Of a DNA stretch of 5,806 nt, positions 1 through 5,010 are shown in pieces; position 1 is the first letter of the stretch; the number at the start of each line of letters is the position of its first letter. The DNA comes from Chloroflexota bacterium. Lineage in GTDB: Bacteria > Chloroflexota > Anaerolineae > Caldilineales > Caldilineaceae. The notes under the pieces are model-generated. The model made no database searches. It had not been told where the DNA came from and was given only the letters and a program-made list of their open reading frames with translations. Position numbers and translations under genes: made by a program. The DNA is taken from positions 1 to 5,806 of the forward strand of contig JACQGT010000558.1 of the NCBI GenBank assembly GCA_016199425.1, written 5' to 3'.

Positions 1-1772
1 CCATTTATATGGACGCGGTGCAGGCCATGACCGGCAGCGGCGGCTGGCCCATGAGCGTCTTCCTGACGCCGGATGGACAGCCCTTCTACGGCGGGACGTA
101 CTATCCGCCCGCGCCCCGCTACGGTATGCCCAGCTTTCAACAGGTGCTGATCGCTGTCTCCGACGCCTATGCCAACAAGCGCGCCGACATCGAAGGTCAG
201 GCCGAACGGCTGACCGCGGCCCTGGCCCGTTCGGGGAACATTGCGGGTGGTGGGGATGATCTCAGCACGCAGATTCTGGCCGAAGCCGTGGGCAAACTGC
301 AACAATACTTCGACGATCAGTATGGCGGCTTCGGCAGCCAGCCCAAATTCCCCCAGCCGATGACTCTGGATTTTGCTATGAGCCAGTACGCCCGCACGGG
401 CGCTCTGGACATTCTCTATATGGCCGAGACGACGCTGGAAAAGATGGCGGAGGGGGGCATCTACGACCAGTTGGGCGGCGGCTTCCACCGCTACAGTGTG
501 GATCGCATCTGGCTGGTGCCCCACTTCGAGAAGATGCTCTACGACAACGCCCAGCTTCTGCGCAGCAACCTGCACGCCTGGCAGATCACCGGGCGGGCGC
601 TCTTCCGCCGGGTGGTCAACGAGACGACTGACTACGTGCTGCGCGAGATGACCAGCCCGGAAGGGGGCTTCTACAGCACCCAGGACGCGGACAGCGAGGG
701 GGAAGAGGGCAAATTCTTCGTGTGGACGCCGGCTGAAATCGAGGCGATTCTGGGCCACGAGGATGCAACCCTCTTCAGCCAGGCCTATGGCGTCACGGCC
801 AGAGGCAATTTTGAAGGACACACCATTCTGAATATCGTTCGCCCGCTGGAGCAGGTGGCAGAGGCCGCTAGTTTGGAGGTAGATGAAACCGCCCACCGCC
901 TGGCTACCATGCGCCGTAAGCTCTTTGTAGAACGGGAGAAGCGTATCAAACCGGGGCGAGATGAGAAGATTCTGACCGAGTGGAACGGGCTGATGATCCA
1001 CGCCCTGACCGAAGTCAGCGTGGCGCTGGAGCGGCCCGACGCGTTGGCCGCCGCGCAGAACGCAGCCAATTTTGTGCTGGCGCAGATGAGCCAGGCGGAC
1101 GGCAAACTCTACCGGACGCACAAAGACGGTCAGGCGAAGTTGAACGCCTATTTGGAGGACTACGCGGCCTTCGTCCGTGCCCTCATCGCCCTCTACGAAT
1201 CCACTTTCGAACTGCGCTGGCTGGCCGAGGCCAGCCGTCTGACCCGACTGCTATTGGAACAGTTTGGCGACAGCGACGCCGGCGGTCTCTTCCAGACGGG
1301 GGTGGACCACGAGCGTTTGGTGGTGCGGCGCAAAGATTTCATCGATAACGCCATCCCCAGCGGCAACAGTCTGGCCGCCGAGTCTCTGCTGCGTCTCGCC
1401 AAACTGACGGGCAACGACGGCTACCGCCACGAAGCCAGCCGCATCTTTCTGCCGATGGCGTCGGCGATGGCCCAGCAGCCCACGGGCTTTGGCCGCCTGC
1501 TGGGCGCGCTGGACGATTTTCTCCATCCCAGCCAGGAGGTGGCGATTGTGGGCGATCCCAATGACCCGGCCACCCAGTCGCTATTGGCCGTCGTGCGTCG
1601 CCGCTATCTGCCCCACACCGTCGTCGCGCTCAAGCGCCCCGGCGAGGAGAATCCCCTGCCCCTGCTGGAAGGCCGCGGTCTGGTGGACGGAAAACCGGCA
1701 GCCTACGTCTGCGAAAACTTCGCGTGCAGGCTGCCGGTGACGGATGTGGAGGCGTTGGAGAGGTTGCTATGA
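1..1772 (+). CDS. Thioredoxin-fold/DUF255 protein, YyaL (spermatogenesis-associated 20-like) family, 5'-partial
   Basis: The reading frame is open from the left edge (first full codon at base 3) to TGA at 1770-1772. The ATG at base 9 is internal: the residues before it, Ile-Tyr, continue the family motif IYMDAVQAMTG, so the true start is upstream. About 589 residues are present; family members are roughly 680-700, so the N-terminal part of the thioredoxin fold with its usual CHWC-type motif is missing here. Counting from the base-9 Met, visible family motifs are GSGGWPMSVFLTPDG (9-23), GGTYYPP (28-34), KFPQP (113-117), GGIYDQLGGGFHRYS (149-163), HFEKMLYDNAQ (172-182), STQDADSEGEEGKFFVW (223-239), RDEKILTEWNGL (317-328), YLEDYAAF (381-388), DNAIPSGNS (446-454) and the C-terminal YVCENFACRLPVTD (566-579). 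The family combines a thioredoxin-like domain with an alpha/alpha barrel resembling sugar epimerases and glycosidases. Its substrate is not established. It is probably cytoplasmic. It converges on the aldolase gene. Confidence 0.95.
   Translation, partial: IYMDAVQAMTGSGGWPMSVFLTPDGQPFYGGTYYPPAPRYGMPSFQQVLIAVSDAYANKRADIEGQAERLTAALARSGNIAGGGDDLSTQILAEAVGKLQQYFDDQYGGFGSQPKFPQPMTLDFAMSQYARTGALDILYMAETTLEKMAEGGIYDQLGGGFHRYSVDRIWLVPHFEKMLYDNAQLLRSNLHAWQITGRALFRRVVNETTDYVLREMTSPEGGFYSTQDADSEGEEGKFFVWTPAEIEAILGHEDATLFSQAYGVTARGNFEGHTILNIVRPLEQVAEAASLEVDETAHRLATMRRKLFVEREKRIKPGRDEKILTEWNGLMIHALTEVSVALERPDALAAAQNAANFVLAQMSQADGKLYRTHKDGQAKLNAYLEDYAAFVRALIALYESTFELRWLAEASRLTRLLLEQFGDSDAGGLFQTGVDHERLVVRRKDFIDNAIPSGNSLAAESLLRLAKLTGNDGYRHEASRIFLPMASAMAQQPTGFGRLLGALDDFLHPSQEVAIVGDPNDPATQSLLAVVRRRYLPHTVVALKRPGEENPLPLLEGRGLVDGKPAAYVCENFACRLPVTDVEALERLL
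1694..1738 (-). terminator. Possible intrinsic terminator of the minus-strand operon, inside the YyaL-type coding region
   Basis: An 11-bp perfect inverted repeat, ACCGGCAGCCT (1694-1704) and AGGCTGCCGGT (1728-1738), encloses a 23-nt loop. The loop holds a second small stem, GCGAA (1711-1715) with TTCGC (1719-1723). Read on the minus strand it begins 28 nt beyond the aldolase TAG, and its 3' arm runs into TTTT (complement of 1691-1694), as expected of a weak Rho-independent terminator. No T-run follows on the plus strand. The loop is longer than usual and the T-tract is short. Because the bases also encode the conserved YVCENFACRLP region, the pairing could be a coding coincidence. Confidence 0.35.
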
Positions 1773-2549
1773 ATCGCAGCCGCATTCCGCCTGGTGATTG
1801 ACCCCACAGACCACACAAATATCATCCAACTGGCCGGGACGCAGCAACCCCTGCTGCTCCCGCCAGGCGACCAGTTTGTCCACCTCCGCCTGGGGCAAGG
1901 GATTCGGGCGGCGCAGCTCGTAGACGGTTTTGGTGATCTGCGCGGCCTGCTCCAATTTCTCCAGCCGCATGTAGGCTTCCAGCACAGAGCCGCCGACGGT
2001 GACGCTGCCGTGGCGTTGCAGGACAATCGCATCGTAGCGTTTGATCAGCTCCCGGATCACCTCGGCCCCTTCCCGGCTGGCGGGGGTGGCGTAGTCGCTG
2101 GTGGGGATCAGCCCCAGCCCCAGCACCACATCGGGGATCAGGCAGTGGGCCAGGCTGATGCCGGCGATGCTCAGGGCGATGGCTGTGGGCGGATGGGCGT
2201 GGACCACCGCGTCCACATCCGGGCGCTGGCGGTAGGCTTCCAGATGGAGGAGCATTTCGCTGGTAGGGCGCAGATAGCGTTTCGGCCCATAGCTGGGGCC
2301 GACAATCTCCACATCCCAATCCACCACAATCAGTTCGTCCGCCTCGATCAGCCCTTTGCTGTAGCCGGAGGGGGTGCAAAGAAAGCGCTCTGGCCCCAGA
2401 CGCACGCTGACGTTGCCGTCGTTGGCGGCCACGTATTGGCGCTGCCAGAGCATTTTGCACACCTGGACGATCTCCTGGCGTAGCTGCTGTTCGCTTTTGC
2501 GCACTTTGGGCGCTGCGCTGCGCTGGTACCGAATGAGTGTTTCGCTCAC
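1767..2549 (-). CDS. Class II aldolase/adducin family protein (fuculose-phosphate aldolase-like)
   Basis: Predicted 260-residue zinc aldolase of the FucA/RhaD/AraD superfamily, which cleaves ketose phosphates to dihydroxyacetone phosphate plus a short aldehyde. The actual sugar substrate cannot be read from the sequence. Residues, counted from the GTG start: NDGNVSVR at 43-50, TPSGYSKG at 59-66, SEML with candidate catalytic Glu98, zinc ligands His117 and His119 in VHAHPPT, and third ligand His180 in LQRHGS. The GTG at 2549 is chosen because GGAGAGAA lies 3 nt before it (GGAG core 7 nt away). A longer frame to ATG 2633 would run back through the repeat at 2564-2602 and into the upstream EutN gene, giving a non-family N-terminus. 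The C-terminus is odd, with Cys245, Cys248, His252, Cys256 and Cys258 in the last 16 residues, possibly a metal site. It is the last gene of the operon, 49 nt after a EutN/CcmL gene. Class II aldolases are known cargo of sugar-phosphate microcompartments in Planctomycetes and Verrucomicrobia. A cytoplasmic sugar aldolase unrelated to any shell remains possible. Confidence 0.9.
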   Translation of the reverse strand: MSETLIRYQRSAAPKVRKSEQQLRQEIVQVCKMLWQRQYVAANDGNVSVRLGPERFLCTPSGYSKGLIEADELIVVDWDVEIVGPSYGPKRYLRPTSEMLLHLEAYRQRPDVDAVVHAHPPTAIALSIAGISLAHCLIPDVVLGLGLIPTSDYATPASREGAEVIRELIKRYDAIVLQRHGSVTVGGSVLEAYMRLEKLEQAAQITKTVYELRRPNPLPQAEVDKLVAWREQQGLLRPGQLDDICVVCGVNHQAECGCDS

Positions 2550-2552
2550 GGC

Positions 2553-2560
2553 TTCTCTCC
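2553..2560 (-). promoter_or_regulatory. Ribosome binding site that decides the aldolase GTG start
   Basis: The minus strand reads GGAGAGAA, then GCC, then GTG at 2549. This is the only good Shine-Dalgarno match near the family-consistent N-terminus. An ATG also starts inside this site (2562-2560), but it opens a different frame whose arginine- and proline-rich product resembles no family. Confidence 0.6.
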
Positions 2561-2563
2561 ATT

Positions 2564-2602
2564 GTAAGTCGGACTGCCAGTCGGACTGTAAGTCCGACTT
2601 AC
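2564..2602. repeat. Intra-operon repeat of AGTCGGACT units with 12-bp inverted arms
   Basis: AGTCGGACT occurs directly at 2567-2575 and 2579-2587, and inverted at 2591-2599. The outer arms GTAAGTCGGACT (2564-2575) and AGTCCGACTTAC (2591-2602) are a perfect 12-bp inverted repeat with a 15-nt spacer, and the middle copy could pair with the right arm instead. The element covers the TAA stop of the upstream EutN gene (2599-2601) and ends 3 nt before the aldolase Shine-Dalgarno. It would therefore form a hairpin in the shared mRNA. No T-run follows, so it is not an intrinsic terminator. It looks like a dispersed intergenic repeat; copy number in the genome cannot be seen here. Confidence 0.75.
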
Positions 2603-2880
2603 GCAAGCTGCACTGCGTCCACAATCCCCACAATCACAGCGCGCACCGCGCCCTGGCCCGACTCGGCTTTCTGGCCGAGAATCTGCTTGGCCGCGCTGCC
2701 TTCGTCCATGACCAGCACAACATCGCCGATCCCCGCCTGCGCAGCGTCCACGCAGATGTCGTATTTCGGGGTGGGCTGTCCGTCCAGTCCCTGCATTTCC
2801 ACCAGCAGAAGTTTGTGGCCGTCGAAGGTAGTGTGCTTGACAGTGGCGACAACCGTCGCAACGACTTTGCCGATGTACAT
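2599..2880 (-). CDS. EutN/CcmL family microcompartment vertex protein (BMC-P), second of a tandem pair
   Basis: A 93-residue protein of the pentameric shell-protein family that caps the vertices of bacterial microcompartments. Family signatures are the N-terminal strand MYIGKVVATVVAT (1-13), the KLLLVEMQGLDG stretch (23-34), CVDAAQAGIGDVVLV (43-57), EGSAAKQIL (60-68) and the closing AVRAVIVGIVDAV (78-90). Length and domain coverage are normal for a single BMC-P domain. The ATG overlaps the TGA of the upstream EutN gene by one base (TGATG) and has GAGGTGG four bases before it, so translation is probably coupled. It differs from its neighbour mainly in the loop before the last strand, which carries an extra GQKAESGQG segment. 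That suggests two distinct vertex types rather than a recent duplication. No BMC-H or BMC-T shell gene is in the window, so whether a complete shell is made is unknown. Confidence 0.93.
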   Translation of the reverse strand: MYIGKVVATVVATVKHTTFDGHKLLLVEMQGLDGQPTPKYDICVDAAQAGIGDVVLVMDEGSAAKQILGQKAESGQGAVRAVIVGIVDAVQLA

Positions 2881-3143
2881 CAGACCACCTCGTCCACAAT
2901 GCCCACAATCGCCAGGTCTACGGGCGCAAAGGCGCGCTCCAACGCCTGGGCCGCTTCCCGGCTGGCGATGAGCAGTACCCGTTCGCCGGTCCCGGCCTGA
3001 CGGGTGGCGTCAGCGGCCACCTGGGGCTGTCCACTGGGCGCGCCGTGACGGTCCAACGGCTGGACGACGAGGAGCTTCACCCCGTCCAGATTGGCGGCTT
3101 TCTGTGTGGCTACGAGTGCGCCGATGACCTGTCCCAGTTGCAT
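2880..3143 (-). CDS. EutN/CcmL family microcompartment vertex protein (BMC-P), first of a tandem pair
   Basis: An 87-residue BMC-P protein. It starts with MQLGQVIGALVAT (1-13), continues with LDGVKLLVVQPLD (19-31), the variable loop GAPSGQPQ (34-41), ADATRQAGTGERVLLI (44-59), SREAAQAL (61-68), and ends with PVDLAIVGIVDEVV (74-87), the usual last strand. The frame is open back to 3275, but the added residues read across the end of the TyrA-like gene and are not family-like, so ATG 3143 is chosen. It lies 20 nt after the TyrA-like stop codon. No convincing Shine-Dalgarno precedes it (the closest is AGGA about 20 nt upstream), so initiation may rely on translation arriving from upstream. The variable loop is hydrophilic and lacks the cysteine (Cys43) found in its partner. 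Confidence 0.93.
   Translation of the reverse strand: MQLGQVIGALVATQKAANLDGVKLLVVQPLDRHGAPSGQPQVAADATRQAGTGERVLLIASREAAQALERAFAPVDLAIVGIVDEVV
2885..2891 (-). promoter_or_regulatory. Ribosome binding site of the second EutN gene
   Basis: GAGGTGG on the minus strand, inside the last codons of the upstream EutN gene and 4 nt before the ATG at 2880. Together with the TGATG stop-start overlap it points to translational coupling of the two shell genes. Confidence 0.6.
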
Positions 3144-3163
3144 GGCTGTTCTGAGGGTTAGTC

Positions 3164-4138
3164 CTATTTTTCGTCGTCTGGCTTGCGCCGTCGCCCGCCA
3201 AAGAGATCGCCAAAGAACATCTGACGCAGCAGACCGGGCTGCTCCTCTTTCACTGGTTCGTCTGCGCTGTCCCACGTCTGTAACTTTACATCCCGCTGCC
3301 AGCGCAGCCGCCGGTCGTTCATTTCGGCCAGGGCAGCGCGCAGGGCCGCGTCATCTTCGGCTTTCAATAGCGCCCGCCATTCGCCCAATGTTTCCTCCAT
3401 CTGCTCCAAACTGCGCAACAGGCTTTCCCGGTTGGCAAAGAGCGCGCCAGCCAGGGCAGAAGGATCGTCAACGCTTTCGGTGGCGTTGGCAAAGGCGCGC
3501 CCAGCCAGCTTTTGCCCGTCCCGCCAGCCGGAGGAGTTGCTGCCCGCCTGCATCAGCGCCGCAGCCAATAGCCGGGGTGTCTGTTCCAGTAGAGAGATGA
3601 TGCCGTCGTGTTCGGTGGGATCAATGTAAAAGGGGGTGGCATCGGCGCGCAGGGCCAGATTGTTGACCAGTTCCAGCGCTTCTGGTGGGGTCTCCACCCC
3701 GGCCCCGATGCAAAATTGGCTTTGGGCAAAGAGATTGGCCCTGGCTTCTAACTCCCCTCCCACCCGGTTCAGGATGGGGTGGGCAGCCACGAAGGCGTTC
3801 TCCTTTAGCGCAGCCGCGCCGATGCCCAGGGCAGGCTGCATCACATCGCTCAACGCCACCACCACCGCGCCGCTGGACAGGTCCTCGGCGATGTGGCCCA
3901 ACACCTCTTTCAACTCGGTCAGGGGCCCGTCGATGATCACAAGGCCGGCACCGGTGCAGGCCCGGTGCAAATTCCACTCCGTGCGATCCACCGCGCCGAG
4001 GCGCTTGGCTCCGCCCGCGATCTCCGGGCTTTTGTCGTGGCCGACGATTTCGAAATCACTCCCGCCCTGGCGCAGGGCCAGCCCCAGGCTTGCGCCTGCC
4101 AATCCCAGCCCGATGATTGTGATTTGAGATTTTGCCAT
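3164..4138 (-). CDS. TyrA-family (prephenate/arogenate dehydrogenase-like) NAD-binding protein, divergent
   Basis: A 324-residue protein. The N-terminal Rossmann domain has ITIIGLGLAGASLG (6-19), with the glycines of GxGxxG at 10, 12 and 15, and Asp35 at the end of the second strand, which suggests NAD rather than NADP. The TyrA layout continues with SDV (98-100), AHPI (119-122) and the helical domain segment EHDGIISLLEQTPRLLAAAL (176-195). TyrA enzymes oxidise and decarboxylate prephenate or arogenate in tyrosine synthesis. However, the usual HPMxG motif here reads HPILN, the usual SHLPH reads EQTPR, and no other aromatic-pathway gene is near, so the substrate is uncertain. The last ~35 residues are an acidic linker (about 288-300) followed by GLLRQMFFGDLFGGRRRK, which lies outside the catalytic fold. 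Start ATG 4138 has GGAG 6 nt upstream. It heads the operon-like run with the two EutN genes and the aldolase. Annotation as TyrA-like is firm; prephenate activity is not. Confidence 0.85.
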   Translation of the reverse strand: MAKSQITIIGLGLAGASLGLALRQGGSDFEIVGHDKSPEIAGGAKRLGAVDRTEWNLHRACTGAGLVIIDGPLTELKEVLGHIAEDLSSGAVVVALSDVMQPALGIGAAALKENAFVAAHPILNRVGGELEARANLFAQSQFCIGAGVETPPEALELVNNLALRADATPFYIDPTEHDGIISLLEQTPRLLAAALMQAGSNSSGWRDGQKLAGRAFANATESVDDPSALAGALFANRESLLRSLEQMEETLGEWRALLKAEDDAALRAALAEMNDRRLRWQRDVKLQTWDSADEPVKEEQPGLLRQMFFGDLFGGRRRKPDDEK

Positions 4139-4160
4139 TAATGACTCCAGTGAAAAAGAA

Positions 4161-4216
4161 CACGGATGGACACGGATAAAATCTGCGGTTTCTGCGTCCT
4201 ATGACAGAATCTGCGG
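4161..4216. repeat. Short dispersed-type repeats in the gap before the TyrA-like gene
   Basis: The 92-nt gap between the HD and TyrA-like genes contains CACGGAT twice (4161-4167, 4171-4177), AATCTGCGG twice (4180-4188, 4208-4216) and TCTGCGTCC (4191-4199). The last is repeated in inverted orientation at 5777-5785. Strings of this kind are recalled from intergenic regions of several environmental bacterial lineages. Function is unknown, and no promoter could be confidently picked out between them. Confidence 0.5.
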
Positions 4217-4230
4217 ATCGGCGAATTTGC

Positions 4231-4878
4231 CTAATTGCGGCTGTCAGCCCATTGGAGCAGGGCAAGAAGCTCCTCCTGCCGGTTGGCCGGCTTGCCGTTG
4301 GGCTTGTCCTGGTGGTGGGCAATCAGCCAGCAGGTCAGCTCCGAGCAGCCGTCTTCGGCCGCCCAGGCCGCGCCAATGGCCGAGTGTTCCCGATGGACGT
4401 GGAGCAGATAGCGCCAGCCCGCCGCGGGGGTGTCCGCGGCAAGTTCGGCCACCTTTCCCGGTGCAAGAGCATCCAGCAGGACAAGGGGTCCCCGCAGCCA
4501 GGGGGAGAGGGCGATCCCCGCGTCGTTGCCCGCCACTTTGCCCACGTCGTGGAGCAGTGCGGCCGCGGCCAGATCGGGATCGTACCAGCCCGCCTGCTGA
4601 AGGGTGTAGAGTACATTCAGGCTGTGGCGTTGACCGTCGAGAGGCATCTGGCAAAAGCGGCAGAGCGCAGCTTTGGGCAGATACCGTGCCGCTACCAGCA
4701 TCTCATCCGCGTCCACGTGGGCTATCACGCCCCGGACAAATTGGCGGATGCGCCAAAAGATGCGCACAGGTAGCAATGGCTGGCGGGATGGAAGGGGGAG
4801 CGGGCTGGTGCGTTGGCGTCGAACGCCGCGGGAATGGGTAAGCGGGGATGAAGTGTTGATTTCGATGTCAGTGCTCAT
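4231..4878 (-). CDS. HD-domain phosphohydrolase-like protein
   Basis: A 215-residue protein with the HD metal-dependent phosphohydrolase pattern: His85 in QRHSLNV, the His110-Asp111 doublet in ALLHDVGK, His162 and His165 in VHREHSAIG, His188 and His189 in IAHHQDKP, and a closing Asp212 in WADS three residues before the stop. That matches the H...HD...H...H...D ligand order of larger HD proteins, so it is likely an active nucleotide or phosphoester hydrolase. The substrate cannot be assigned. The segment RIFWRIRQFVRGVIAHV (39-55) is a plausible pre-HD helix, so the N-terminus downstream of about residue 37 looks real. The first ~35 residues are low-complexity and basic. ATG 4878 has only a weak Shine-Dalgarno. 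There is no transmembrane segment, so it should be cytoplasmic. It is followed by a 92-nt gap before the TyrA-like gene and may be a separate transcription unit. Confidence 0.85.
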   Translation of the reverse strand: MSTDIEINTSSPLTHSRGVRRQRTSPLPLPSRQPLLPVRIFWRIRQFVRGVIAHVDADEMLVAARYLPKAALCRFCQMPLDGQRHSLNVLYTLQQAGWYDPDLAAAALLHDVGKVAGNDAGIALSPWLRGPLVLLDALAPGKVAELAADTPAAGWRYLLHVHREHSAIGAAWAAEDGCSELTCWLIAHHQDKPNGKPANRQEELLALLQWADSRN

Positions 4879-4940
4879 AATCTTGTGATCTTACCGGATT
4901 GGCCGTAGATCGACCAAATTGGGTGTGGCGGGAGTCAGTC

Positions 4941-5002
4941 AGTAATCAGTGAACAGTAATCAGTGGGTGGCCGTCATCCACTATTACTGTTCACTGATTA
5001 CT
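4941..5002. repeat. Perfect 20-bp inverted repeat between the M50 and HD genes
   Basis: The arms at 4941-4960 and 4983-5002 are exact reverse complements. With C4961 bulged out, AGTGG (4962-4966) and CCACT (4978-4982) extend the stem to about 25 bp around an 11-nt loop. The left arm also contains a direct repeat, AGTAATCAGTG at 4941-4951 and 4955-4965. It begins 9 nt beyond the M50 stop on the minus strand. No T-run follows in either direction, so it is not a standard intrinsic terminator, although it could stall transcription or protect mRNA ends. It occupies most of the 132-nt gap (4879-5010). The AT-rich arms differ from the surrounding GC-rich sequence, as in a dispersed palindromic repeat. 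Confidence 0.85.
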
Positions 5003-5010
5003 CTCCCAAC

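Noticed and set aside
1794..2483. Open frame of 229 codons on the plus strand opposite the aldolase
   Set aside because: It is the complement of a gene with clear family motifs; its product is rich in Gly, Gln, His and Asp with no recognisable fold, as expected from antisense of GC-rich coding DNA.
1822..2562. Open frame of 246 codons on the minus strand in another frame of the aldolase, with an ATG next to the ribosome site
   Set aside because: The product is an Arg/Pro/Gly-rich shadow without motifs, whereas the aldolase frame carries the full catalytic set.
4227..4841. Open frames of about 190-204 codons on the plus strand opposite the HD gene
   Set aside because: They are Arg/Pro/Gly-rich or motif-free shadows of the HD gene, which holds the H...HD...D residues in the right order.
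4941..5002. Intrinsic terminator for the M50 gene
   Set aside because: The stem is strong and well placed, but no T-tract follows on the minus strand (the next bases are GACTGACTCCC), so it is listed as an inverted repeat only.
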